NCBI GenBank assembly: GCA_007571275.1
Contig: RKRS01000163.1
Span: forward strand, 1 to 15,968
Source: Dehalococcoidia bacterium
Lineage (GTDB): Bacteria > Chloroflexota > Dehalococcoidia > Bin125
Direction of reading: 5' to 3'
Length of the DNA stretch: 15,968 nt
Shown here: piece after piece, positions 1-6,831 of the stretch
Position numbering within the stretch: the first letter of the stretch is position 1
Layout: each line of letters starts with the position of its first letter
Notes under the pieces: model-generated
What the model saw: the letters and a program-made list of their open reading frames with translations, nothing else
Database searches by the model: none
What the model was told of the DNA's origin: nothing
Program-made: the position numbers and the translations under genes

Positions 1-53
1 GCCGAAGCCTTGCGGATGGAAAACCTGCGACGAACGGGAGGCATCAGGGTTGG

Positions 54-680
54 CTAGTCGTTCCAGCCGTTCCAGTGCAGGAAGTTCTCCAGCGGCTGAC
101 GGGTAACGGGACCGAAGTTGGCGGCAGGATGCCCCATGGGAATCATGGCTACGGGCAGTGCGTTCTCAGGGATGCTCAGTTCTGCTCGCAGCTCGTCCAT
201 AATTCCGTCTTGTGGAGTGGTGAGCACGGTGCCGAGACCCTCGGCTCGCGCGGCAAGCATCATGTTCTGGATGCTGGGATAGATGCTGCTACCAGCGAGC
301 AGGCCGGTCGGCGCTGGCGACTGCGCGCGCACCAGACAGGGAATGATCCAGACCGGCGCGGCGGCGAAGTCGTCGAACAGATTAAACGCGCCCTTGAGCA
401 TGCGTCGCTGCGTCGGATCAGGAATCTCATCCGGATTCGGGCGGTTGTCCCCGAACCGGGAAGCGAAGGACTCGCGGATCGCAGCAGCCAGGCGCTCGCG
501 CTTGCCGTCATCGGTAACGACGATGAATCCCCAGGGCTGCAAATTGCTCCCGCTGGGCGCCCAACAGCCAGCCTGGATGATGCGCTCGATCACCACAGGA
601 TCGACTGGCTGGTCGGTCCAGCGTCGGATGGCGCGCTGGGTCTGCATGACTTCGTAGATGTCAGTGGTCTGGTTGCTCAT
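54..680 (-). CDS. nitroreductase family FMN-dependent oxidoreductase
   Basis: The 208-residue protein has the usual length and layout of the nitroreductase superfamily: flavoproteins that reduce nitro groups, quinones or other acceptors with NAD(P)H. An N-terminal R-x-x-R-R segment at residues 16-20 is typical for FMN phosphate contact. APSGSNLQPW at 41-50 is the classic active-site and flavin motif, and a helix with IQNMMLAARAEGLGT at about 137-151 and PMGHPA at 181-186 complete the family pattern. The ATG overlaps the stop of the upstream acyl-CoA synthetase gene as ATGA (677-680), and AAGGG lies about 7 nt before it, so the two are probably translationally coupled. It is the last gene of the six-gene CoA-transferase block. 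The substrate cannot be inferred; the operon position suggests reduction of an intermediate or a flavin-dependent side role, but that is speculative. Confidence 0.93.
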   Translation of the reverse strand: MSNQTTDIYEVMQTQRAIRRWTDQPVDPVVIERIIQAGCWAPSGSNLQPWGFIVVTDDGKRERLAAAIRESFASRFGDNRPNPDEIPDPTQRRMLKGAFNLFDDFAAAPVWIIPCLVRAQSPAPTGLLAGSSIYPSIQNMMLAARAEGLGTVLTTPQDGIMDELRAELSIPENALPVAMIPMGHPAANFGPVTRQPLENFLHWNGWND

Positions 681-2134
681 GGAGTCGCCCTTTCAGTGCG
701 GCGCGTTTGCCAGGTGAGCAGGCGTCTCATGGCGCGTGCCGCGTCGCGGATGCTGTAGTACAACGGCAGACCCGCCTCTGAGACCATTCGCGCCATCTCG
801 GCGTTAGCTCTGCCCGCGGCGTGGTCGAAGAACATTGGCACCACCACTGACAACGCGATCTGGTGGCGTGCCTGCGCTTCGGCGATGGACGCGATCATCA
901 ACCGCCGCGCGTTCATGTTCTCCAGCTCGAAGTGATCGACACCCCAGTTCATGCCGACCTGCAGGATGATCGCGTCGATATTCGGATCCTCCGCGACGGC
1001 TTCGAGCGTCGGGATCAGGCTGCGACCGTCCCAGAGCGACATGGTGTCGACGGGGTTGCGGATACCGGTACCGGCGACAGGGGTGACTTCGGCGAGCCGA
1101 CTCAGGGTTTGATCGCTCAGGGCCGGCAACTCCAAGCCTTCGCGCTCGACATCATCGGCTCCCTGTACGGAGACGCCGCCACCACCGACTACCAGCCCTA
1201 TTCGAGGTCCGGTCGGTGTAGCTCTGAAGCGCCAGCCGACCAGCATGTCGACCATTTCCTGCATGTTGTGGACGAGGACCGCGTTCGCCTGTCGCGCGGC
1301 TGCCGCCCAAAGCTCGCCGGAACCAGCCAGCGACGCCGTATGTGACTGCGTGGCCCGACTACCCGAGGGCAGCAGCCCACCCTTGAGGATTGCTACCGGC
1401 TTGGAGCGCGCAGCAGTCCGCAGCGAGCGGAAGAAGTCACGCGCGTCGTGCATACCCTCGATGTATGCGCCGATGATCTCGGTCTGCAGATCGGACGCTG
1501 CATAGTCAAGCAGCTCGGCGGCGGAGATATCGATGGCATTACCGAATGAGACCACCTTGGAGAATCGCAGCCCACGCACCGCGCCGTTGTAGGCGGCGTC
1601 GCTGGCGTTGGTGCCGGACTGCGAGAAGAAGGCGACCGGCCCTGACTCTTGCGGTAGTTGCTGGGCAAAGGACACGCGGCCATCGGGAACGTACAGTCCC
1701 ATGCAGTTGGGACCGATCAGACGAATGTTCAGTTCGGCGGCGCGGGCTTTCAGCTGCTGTTGCAGTTCCAGACGGTCGGCCATACCGGTTTCGGCGAATC
1801 CGGCAGTGAACAGATGGATCGAGCGCACGCCCTTAGCGGCCGCATCCTCGATCATTGGCAGCACATACGCAGCAGGGATCGCACTGATGACGTGATCGAC
1901 CGGGCCGGGAATATCGGTCAGGCGCGCATATGCGGTCAGACCGTCAATCACGTCAGCCTTTGGATTGACTGGATAGATGTTCGGTTGCCCGGCGTCGCGG
2001 AGCGACTGCACCCAGCCGCCTGGCCCGCGGGCGCTGCGACTGTCGCGCGATGCGCCGACAACCGCGACGCCTCGCGGATGAAAGATGTGATCCAGTGGAT
2101 GTGGGTTGGAGTTCGTCACGCTTGTGAGTCTCAA
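677..2134 (-). CDS. CoA-binding, NDP-forming acyl-CoA synthetase alpha-type subunit
   Basis: The order of segments matches the alpha part of NDP-forming acyl-CoA synthetases (ACD/succinyl-CoA synthetase family). A CoA-binding Rossmann domain occupies about residues 15-145 (GVAVVGAS at 22-29, GPNCMG at 141-146). A succinyl-CoA-ligase-like domain at about 165-300 has SQSGT at 171-175 and His265 in SHTASLAG, the position of the phosphorylated His. A third domain at about 310-470 has GGGGV and NPVD. The ATP-grasp beta domain is absent and no beta-subunit gene lies in the window. These enzymes interconvert acyl-CoA plus NDP and phosphate with acid plus NTP. The start is uncertain: TTG at 2134, 9 nt after the preceding stop, has a GGA immediately beside it, while GTG at 2119 removes five residues and still leaves the Rossmann domain whole. 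It overlaps the nitroreductase start by ATGA. Confidence 0.9.
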   Translation of the reverse strand: MRLTSVTNSNPHPLDHIFHPRGVAVVGASRDSRSARGPGGWVQSLRDAGQPNIYPVNPKADVIDGLTAYARLTDIPGPVDHVISAIPAAYVLPMIEDAAAKGVRSIHLFTAGFAETGMADRLELQQQLKARAAELNIRLIGPNCMGLYVPDGRVSFAQQLPQESGPVAFFSQSGTNASDAAYNGAVRGLRFSKVVSFGNAIDISAAELLDYAASDLQTEIIGAYIEGMHDARDFFRSLRTAARSKPVAILKGGLLPSGSRATQSHTASLAGSGELWAAAARQANAVLVHNMQEMVDMLVGWRFRATPTGPRIGLVVGGGGVSVQGADDVEREGLELPALSDQTLSRLAEVTPVAGTGIRNPVDTMSLWDGRSLIPTLEAVAEDPNIDAIILQVGMNWGVDHFELENMNARRLMIASIAEAQARHQIALSVVVPMFFDHAAGRANAEMARMVSEAGLPLYYSIRDAARAMRRLLTWQTRRTERATP

Positions 2135-2143
2135 TCCAGATCA

Positions 2144-2716
2144 CTAACGGGCAGTCACGCAGCCACCGGCCGCGAGCGGTTCCGGGGCGTCATCGTGAAA
2201 CTCGTCGAAGAACTGATCGATGATGTCTTCATCAACGCTGCCCAGCGGCAACCGTACTCCCCAGGAGACGAGCATCAATGGCACGCCGAGCCCACCGTAC
2301 GGCGCCTGAATCACATAGTCGTTGTCGTTGAGATGTTCGGTAGAAATATCCGTCAACAGCGCGATGTCGTCAACGCTGAGAACATTTGGCGTGTACCAGA
2401 GGACCACGGCGCCATGCTCCATCGCATGGACCACCATCTCGAACAGCGGTGTAGAACTGTAGATGCCACAGGTCAGCGGGAACGGAGAATGTTCTTCGCC
2501 ATAGGGAGGGTAGACGGTGTAGGAGGCCGATTGATTGCCGGGCAGATGAAACTGACCTTCTGTCGTGTGTTCGTTGTCATAGACCTCAAGTTGGGGGAGG
2601 TCACGGATGTTGACCTCGACCTGGCCATCGCTCGATCCGCCACCGCAGGCGGACACAACCAGTGCGACCAGCGACAGTGTAGTCACGACCAACAGTCGCC
2701 GATCGAGCTTTCTCAT
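2144..2716 (-). CDS. DUF3105 family lipoprotein
   Basis: The 190-residue protein starts with a lipoprotein signal: basic MRKLDRR, a hydrophobic stretch at about 8-21, and a lipobox ending VSAC with the lipidated Cys at 24, followed by a Gly/Ser tether. It should be anchored to the outer face of the membrane. The rest matches DUF3105, a family of unknown function. It has PPYGEEH at 70-76 in place of the usual PPTSGPH, then CG at 83-84, and the hallmark HAMEHG with His97, Glu100 and His101, followed by VVLWY. The His/Glu set could bind a metal, but that is inference. ATG overlaps the stop of the upstream DUF3105 gene (ATGA, 2713-2716), and AGGAAG lies 9 nt before it. Expression should be coupled to the CoA-transferase block, so it may serve in uptake or sensing at the envelope. 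Confidence 0.88.
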   Translation of the reverse strand: MRKLDRRLLVVTTLSLVALVVSACGGGSSDGQVEVNIRDLPQLEVYDNEHTTEGQFHLPGNQSASYTVYPPYGEEHSPFPLTCGIYSSTPLFEMVVHAMEHGAVVLWYTPNVLSVDDIALLTDISTEHLNDNDYVIQAPYGGLGVPLMLVSWGVRLPLGSVDEDIIDQFFDEFHDDAPEPLAAGGCVTAR

Positions 2717-3513
2717 TCGGATGAGCTTCCTGAGGACACGGCAAGAGCATCACGCTCGAGTCGATAGCGGTCGTAATATCCGGCCGGCGCGGGCTGGAGA
2801 AATGCCGTGAGTTGCTCATCGCCTGTGGCATCCCACTGATTGATGGCCAACAGAGTCCGCCAGGCTGCGGCGACGATGGTCGCTCCACCATGTTGATCGG
2901 CAAGGCCTGTGATCGGGACAGCAGCGAGACGGTCTCGGAACTGGCGCAGGCTTTGCATCGCTCCGAGTAGACCTCCCAGATCCTCGGTGCTGGTGTAGAA
3001 ATCAGGGTCGTAGTAAATCACCACGCCGCCACGCTCGAGCAGCGGCAGCATCTCGGCAGGCTCAGGAATGAACTCATCATCCGGCAGATAGACGTCAGCA
3101 GCGGGCGCTTCAGCAAGCTGAGGCCCAGAAGTTGGCGGCGAGGAATTGGATGCGTCGAAGGTTTCACCGTCCTGCAGGTGTCGACGCCCCTGGTCCGGGA
3201 AGCTCTGGACGCCCTGCACCTCAACCACGTCCTCGGGCGGGAAGATGAGCTGCATGGCAAACACCGCGACCATCGCAACGAGCAAACCACCCAGCAGCGC
3301 GACCGACAGGCGCGGCATACCGAAGATGGTTCCACGGCGTCTGGGTTGCTCAGCGCTCGTGTTGGCGCGCTTGCCTCCGCCCCGGCCCCGCTCGGCCGCT
3401 GGCTCCGGGGATGATTCGGAGGCTGAGCGGCGACCGACCTCCGATTCTCCGGACTGACCAGTCGGTCGTGCGGGTCGCCGACGCCGACGTCGGCGGGCAG
3501 GTTGGTTACTCAT
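2713..3513 (-). CDS. DUF3105 family membrane-anchored protein, degenerate His motif
   Basis: The 266-residue protein has a cytoplasmic tail rich in Arg, Ser, Glu and Pro (residues 1-66, with RRRRRRR at 7-13), one transmembrane helix at about 69-91, and an external domain with DUF3105 features: RRHLQDG at 110-116, PPTSGPQ at 126-132 and LLERGGVVIYY at about 158-168. Compared with the family pattern as I know it, the final His of PPTSGPH is Gln132 and the two His of H-x-L-E-H-G are Pro157 and Arg161, so most of the putative ligand residues are gone. Its overlap with the preceding CoA transferase gene (ATGA, 3510-3513) and with the DUF3105 lipoprotein gene downstream suggests the two DUF3105 proteins are made together and may form a complex. 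Function unknown. GGAG lies 7 nt before the ATG. Confidence 0.85.
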   Translation of the reverse strand: MSNQPARRRRRRRPARPTGQSGESEVGRRSASESSPEPAAERGRGGGKRANTSAEQPRRRGTIFGMPRLSVALLGGLLVAMVAVFAMQLIFPPEDVVEVQGVQSFPDQGRRHLQDGETFDASNSSPPTSGPQLAEAPAADVYLPDDEFIPEPAEMLPLLERGGVVIYYDPDFYTSTEDLGGLLGAMQSLRQFRDRLAAVPITGLADQHGGATIVAAAWRTLLAINQWDATGDEQLTAFLQPAPAGYYDRYRLERDALAVSSGSSSE

Positions 3514-4751
3514 CGTGCAACTCCGGCGGCGACCAATGCGCCAAGTTCTTCCTCGTTCAGTCCCAGCCGTCCACAGAGGATCTCAGCCGTATGTTCGCCG
3601 AGTAGCGGCGCACGCCGACCGTGAGTCCAGGGCGTCTCACTCAGGATGTACGGCGCGCCTGGAACAGTCACGGTGAGATTTCGCTCTTCGTGCTCGACAT
3701 CCACGAAAAATCCTCGCGCATGCCAGTGCTCGTCAGCCAGGCACTCGTCAGGAGTCCGAATGATGCTCCATGCGGCTCCGGCCGCCTGTGCGCCAGCGTA
3801 TATCTCTTCCGCGTCGTGCGCGGCAATGAACTCGGCGATGTCAGCGAGCATCACGGCAACCGTAGGCTGCTGAAGCCCGAGTTGGCGTTTGCGACCATCC
3901 AACAGCTCGAAGTCGGAGAGACGCTCTCCCATCCCGCGCTCCTGAATGAACGCGACCAAGGCGAGCCAACTCGCTTCCGAGCGAGGCATGCCGAAGATAT
4001 TGATCAAGCGGCCGTCTGCGGTGGGATATTGCCAGGGTTCGGTCGGCTGCGGCCCGGCGTGTCGGCCTGCCTGGCGAATGAGCGGATGTTGTTCATACAG
4101 TGCCCACGGCGCGGAGGATTCAATCGTGAATCCCATGCACTCGTGCATCGAGATATCGAGGTGTTGTCCGAGTCCGCTCTGTTGACGCTCATACAACGCC
4201 GTGCAGATCCCGCTGACTGCGAAGTATCCAGCGATGTGGCTAGCGTGATGCTCGGTTGGTCGGATCGGAGGTGTGCCGGGAATGTTGTCGTAACCGCAGC
4301 TACCCATTGGCCCGCCAAGCGCCAAACCGACGGCGTCGGACCAGGCATGGTCGCGCCAGGGACCGGTCTGGCCAAATGGCGTCAGGCTGACCACGATCAG
4401 CTCGGGATAGTAGTCGGACAGCGCTGTCGGATCGAAGGGACGATCACGGCCAGGCTGATACGTCTCCAGCACCACATCCGCTTCAGCGGCAAGTTGCAGA
4501 AAGATCTCGAGTCCGTCCGCGCTGTGGAGATCGAGCGCCAGCGATTGCTTGCCGGCGGCGTAGTACCACCAGTACAGACTGCGCTCGGGTCCGGGTTGGT
4601 CGTTGAGGAACGGGCCGTAACTACGCCCGACGTCTCCCTGCGGCGGCTCGATCTTAATCACCTCCGCACCCAGACCGGCGAGCAGCTTGCCGGCGAAATG
4701 CCCCTTCGGGTCGGAACAATCAAGCACACTGACGCCGTCGAGCGGTCCCAT
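3510..4751 (-). CDS. type III (CaiB/BaiF) CoA transferase, subunit lacking catalytic Asp
   Basis: Length (413 aa) and motifs fit family III CoA transferases: N-terminal LDGVSVLDCSD, LLAGLGAEVIKIEPP at about 23-37, DVVLETYQPG at about 102-111, SLTPFGQTGPWRD at 132-144 and GLGQHLDISMHE at about 193-204. Family III enzymes move CoA between carboxylic acids through an aspartyl-CoA thioester. The segment that should hold the Asp reads HASHIAGYF, so the position is Ser171 instead of Asp when aligned on the following H-(I/M)-A-G. The neighbouring CoA transferase keeps the Asp, only 2 nt upstream. The likely meaning is a heterodimer in which this subunit is structural or substrate-binding, as in the benzylsuccinate CoA transferase BbsEF. 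The stop overlaps the next start as ATGA. The ATG has only a weak GGG ribosome site, consistent with translational coupling to the gene before it. Confidence 0.94.
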   Translation of the reverse strand: MGPLDGVSVLDCSDPKGHFAGKLLAGLGAEVIKIEPPQGDVGRSYGPFLNDQPGPERSLYWWYYAAGKQSLALDLHSADGLEIFLQLAAEADVVLETYQPGRDRPFDPTALSDYYPELIVVSLTPFGQTGPWRDHAWSDAVGLALGGPMGSCGYDNIPGTPPIRPTEHHASHIAGYFAVSGICTALYERQQSGLGQHLDISMHECMGFTIESSAPWALYEQHPLIRQAGRHAGPQPTEPWQYPTADGRLINIFGMPRSEASWLALVAFIQERGMGERLSDFELLDGRKRQLGLQQPTVAVMLADIAEFIAAHDAEEIYAGAQAAGAAWSIIRTPDECLADEHWHARGFFVDVEHEERNLTVTVPGAPYILSETPWTHGRRAPLLGEHTAEILCGRLGLNEEELGALVAAGVAR

Positions 4752-4753
4752 CG

Positions 4754-6007
4754 CTAGCCCATCGCGCCGTTCAGCTGCAGCTCAGCAATGCGTTCATCGC
4801 TGAGGCCTAACAGCTCACCAAAGACGTACTGGTTTGCCTCACCTAGGCGCGGCCCCGGCCGATCACGGTGCGCAGGGGTGCGCGAGAAGCGGATCTGCAG
4901 ACCATCCGTCAGATGTTCGCCAATGATCGGGTGGTCGCGTGTGACGGTCCACTCGCGCGCGTTCATCTGTGGGTCGTTGATGACCAGATCAACGCCGTTC
5001 TGCACCACGCCAGCGGGAACGTCTGCGTTCTGTAAACGCTGCATCAGGGCGCGGCCATCCTGTCCGGCAGTCCAGGAACCGATCTGTTCGTCGAGCTCAT
5101 CCTGATGGCGCAGGCGAGCGGGCAGCGTGGCAAAGCGACGATCGGTACGCCAGTGGGGGTGGTCGCTGATCTCGCAGAAGGCTTCCCACTCGGCGTCAGA
5201 CGTGCAGGTGATCATGATCCAGTTATCGTCGCCGGCGGTGGGGTAGGTGTTGTGCGGAGCGGCCTGCGGCCAGACGGAGCGGTTGCCGGGCGGGTGACCG
5301 GTGTCTCGATAGCGTCGCCCGTTGACGGTGAAATCCAGGGTCGCTGGCCCGGTCAACACCATGCCGGTCTCGACTTGCGATAGATCAATCCACTGTCCCT
5401 GCCCCGTGTCGCGTCGATGCTTGAGCGCTGCCGTGATCGCCGCAGCGGCGGTGAAGCCTGCCATGTGATCGAGGTAGGAGTAGCCCCAGCCTGCCGGCTC
5501 AGGCGCTTCCAGCATTCCGGACATCGAAGTCAGCCCGCTCAATGCCTGCGCGGTTGGGCCCCAGGTCGAGTAGTCGCGCTGAGGGCCAGAGTGCCCGAAA
5601 CCTGAGAGCGAGACATAGATGATCGCAGGGTTCTCGGCGCGCTGTTCCTCAAAACTCAGTCCCCAACTCTCGAGGATTCGGGATGAGTAGTTCTCAACCA
5701 CCACGTCCGACACCCGGATCAAGCGCTTGATCAGGTCCAGTCCGTCGGGATGACGAGCGTTCACGGTGATCGAGCGCTTGTTGCGATCGAGCCAGTTAAA
5801 CATCGCCCCGGAGTCGGGCGGCTGGAATCCCTTGGGATGTGGTCGACCGAAGCGGATCGAGTCCAGGGTCTGCTCGTTCTCGACGCGGATCACTTCCGCG
5901 CCGAGATCACCCAGCAAGCGGGTACAGGTCGGTCCGGCGACGATCCAGGTGAAATCAACGACGCGAACGCCATCGAGTGGCGCTCGCGAACCTGGAACCG
6001 AGGCCAT
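4754..6007 (-). CDS. type III (CaiB/BaiF) CoA transferase, catalytic subunit
   Basis: This 417-residue family III CoA transferase has the full motif set: LDGVRVVDFTWIVAGP at 11-26, LLGDLGAEVIRVE at 31-43, DVVVENYSSRILESWGLS at about 101-118, SLSGFGHSGPQRDY at 133-146 and GQGQWIDLSQVE at about 202-213. Asp180 in YLDHMAGFTAA occupies the position of the aspartate that forms the covalent CoA thioester. It should transfer CoA onto a carboxylic acid from a donor such as succinyl-CoA or acetyl-CoA; the acid is unknown. GAGGCGG lies 7 nt before the ATG. It begins the six-gene block that continues with the Asp-less CoA transferase, two DUF3105 proteins, an acyl-CoA synthetase alpha subunit and a nitroreductase, with gaps of no more than 9 nt. 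A 258-bp gap with hairpins precedes it. Confidence 0.95.
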   Translation of the reverse strand: MASVPGSRAPLDGVRVVDFTWIVAGPTCTRLLGDLGAEVIRVENEQTLDSIRFGRPHPKGFQPPDSGAMFNWLDRNKRSITVNARHPDGLDLIKRLIRVSDVVVENYSSRILESWGLSFEEQRAENPAIIYVSLSGFGHSGPQRDYSTWGPTAQALSGLTSMSGMLEAPEPAGWGYSYLDHMAGFTAAAAITAALKHRRDTGQGQWIDLSQVETGMVLTGPATLDFTVNGRRYRDTGHPPGNRSVWPQAAPHNTYPTAGDDNWIMITCTSDAEWEAFCEISDHPHWRTDRRFATLPARLRHQDELDEQIGSWTAGQDGRALMQRLQNADVPAGVVQNGVDLVINDPQMNAREWTVTRDHPIIGEHLTDGLQIRFSRTPAHRDRPGPRLGEANQYVFGELLGLSDERIAELQLNGAMG

Positions 6008-6132
6008 CAGACAACCGCCTCAGCGGTGCGAGTCTCACTTGCGAATATCGCCACTGCCAATGGTTCGACTCCTGGACGCTGAGTGCGTGATCGGTTGGCT
6101 CCAATTCTACCCGCCTATCGCGTATGACGACG

Positions 6133-6165
6133 CAAGCAACCGCGCTACGGTTGCGGCGTTGCTTG
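6133..6165 (-). other. mutually exclusive inverted repeats upstream of the CoA transferase block
   Basis: Two perfect stems share bases. An 8-bp outer pair joins 6133-6140 with 6158-6165 (CAAGCAAC/GTTGCTTG), and a 7-bp pair joins 6136-6142 with 6148-6154 (GCAACCG/CGGTTGC). Only one can form at a time. The element lies about 125-160 nt before the CoA transferase start. A switch is conceivable, but chance is also possible in GC-rich DNA. A TAGAAT box at 6104-6109 could be a -10 element for this operon, but I see no convincing -35 at proper spacing. Confidence 0.3.
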
Positions 6166-6188
6166 TTCCGTTACCAACCCAAACGACA

Positions 6189-6238
6189 GCGCCCCGCTCA
6201 ATGAGCAGGGCGCGTTGTTCGCTCTCCCGGAGGAGAGC
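6189..6238 (-). terminator. tandem hairpins downstream of the DoxX-like gene, probable terminator
   Basis: Reading on the minus strand, a perfect 8-bp stem (6220-6227 with 6232-6239, loop of 4) is followed 6 nt later by an 11-bp stem with one mismatch (6203-6213 with 6189-6199, loop of 3). The second hairpin is GC-rich and followed by TGTCGTTTGGG, a weak U-tract. The pair starts about 26 nt after the stop of the DoxX-like gene and lies before the CoA transferase block, so it probably ends or attenuates transcription between the two operons. The poor U-tract keeps confidence moderate. Confidence 0.5.
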
Positions 6239-6265
6239 GCTCATCTGCTGGGCTTCGTTGTGGCT

Positions 6266-6739
6266 CTATTCAGATTCGGTGCTGTGAAAGTGTCGCAGGG
6301 TGATGGCGGTGAGCAATAGCGTGCCGATGAACACACCGTGCTGGAGCAGTGGATCGCGACCGCCCAGGATGATCGTGCCGAAGGAGAGGACGGCGAACAT
6401 CAGGACGCTGAGGGTCAGGCCAATGTTGGCCATATCCCAGCGATGCTCGTGCTTTTGCACGAACAGCCCGACGGTGATCAGGAAGACCACGCCCAGCCCG
6501 AGCTCGGCAATACCGACGATGTAGGCCATGGCGTCGGCGAGACCGGAGTTGGGGTCCTCGGGCGAACCGATGCCGATGTTGGGTAGGAGGTTGTTCTGCA
6601 GGGCGGCACTGAACGTGACGCCAAAGTTGTTGTTCGCGAACTTGTCGATTCCGTTGAAGAGCCAGAACAGGCCCCAGTGCAGAACCAACACCAAGGACAG
6701 TGGTACTCGCTTGCCGATGTTGACGAGCATCTCGATCAT
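6266..6739 (-). CDS. DoxX-like four-helix integral membrane protein
   Basis: The 157-residue protein has four predicted transmembrane segments at about 12-30, 69-94, 104-126 and 131-149. Between helices 1 and 2 is a loop with FNGIDKFANNNFG (28-40), similar to the gly/lys segment after helix 1 in DoxX-type proteins. The assignment rests on topology and this segment, so the family name is tentative. Function unknown; DoxX-like proteins are associated with quinone or redox partners in some systems. AAGGAG lies 7 nt before the ATG, and a plausible promoter sits 50-80 nt upstream, so it may be transcribed alone or with the DUF35/thiolase genes 92 nt upstream. Paired hairpins follow the stop codon. 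The reading frame stays open for 52 codons after the TAG stop (see findings). Confidence 0.88.
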   Translation of the reverse strand: MIEMLVNIGKRVPLSLVLVLHWGLFWLFNGIDKFANNNFGVTFSAALQNNLLPNIGIGSPEDPNSGLADAMAYIVGIAELGLGVVFLITVGLFVQKHEHRWDMANIGLTLSVLMFAVLSFGTIILGGRDPLLQHGVFIGTLLLTAITLRHFHSTESE

Positions 6740-6786
6740 TGTGCGTCTCCTTACTCCGCGTGTGATCCGTCCGAACCGGTGGCGGA

Positions 6787-6816
6787 AGGATAGAGGAAAC
6801 GCAACGCGCTTGTCAG
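6787..6816 (-). promoter_or_regulatory. candidate sigma70-type promoter for the DoxX-like gene
   Basis: On the minus strand CTGACA (6816-6811) is 18 nt upstream of TATCCT (6792-6787). The first box matches the -35 consensus in five of six positions and the second matches -10 in four of six. It lies in the 92-bp gap between the DUF35 gene and the DoxX-like gene, about 48 nt before the start codon. Supported only by sequence resemblance. Confidence 0.35.
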
Positions 6817-6831
6817 TACCCAGAGGGACTG

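Noticed and set aside
1..44. ATG at 44 on the minus strand that stays open to the left edge
   Set aside because: Only 14 codons are visible, with no ribosome site and no recognisable motif; cannot be supported as a gene start.
1658..2767. Long open frame of 369 codons on the plus strand, and similar ones at 3621-4757 and 9523-10641
   Set aside because: They lie antisense to genes with clear family motifs, have no recognisable domains, and reflect GC-rich codon bias on the opposite strand.
6062..6072. GGTTCGACTCC, resembling a tRNA T-loop on the plus strand
   Set aside because: The flanking bases do not form the 5-bp T-stem (AATGG against CCTGG), and no acceptor, D or anticodon arms fit around it.
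6165..6183. TGGGTTGGTAACGG on the minus strand, resembling a T-box core
   Set aside because: Needs an insertion and mismatches to fit AGGGTGGNACCGCG, no stem I with a specifier is seen, and the downstream gene is a CoA transferase, not an amino-acid or tRNA gene.
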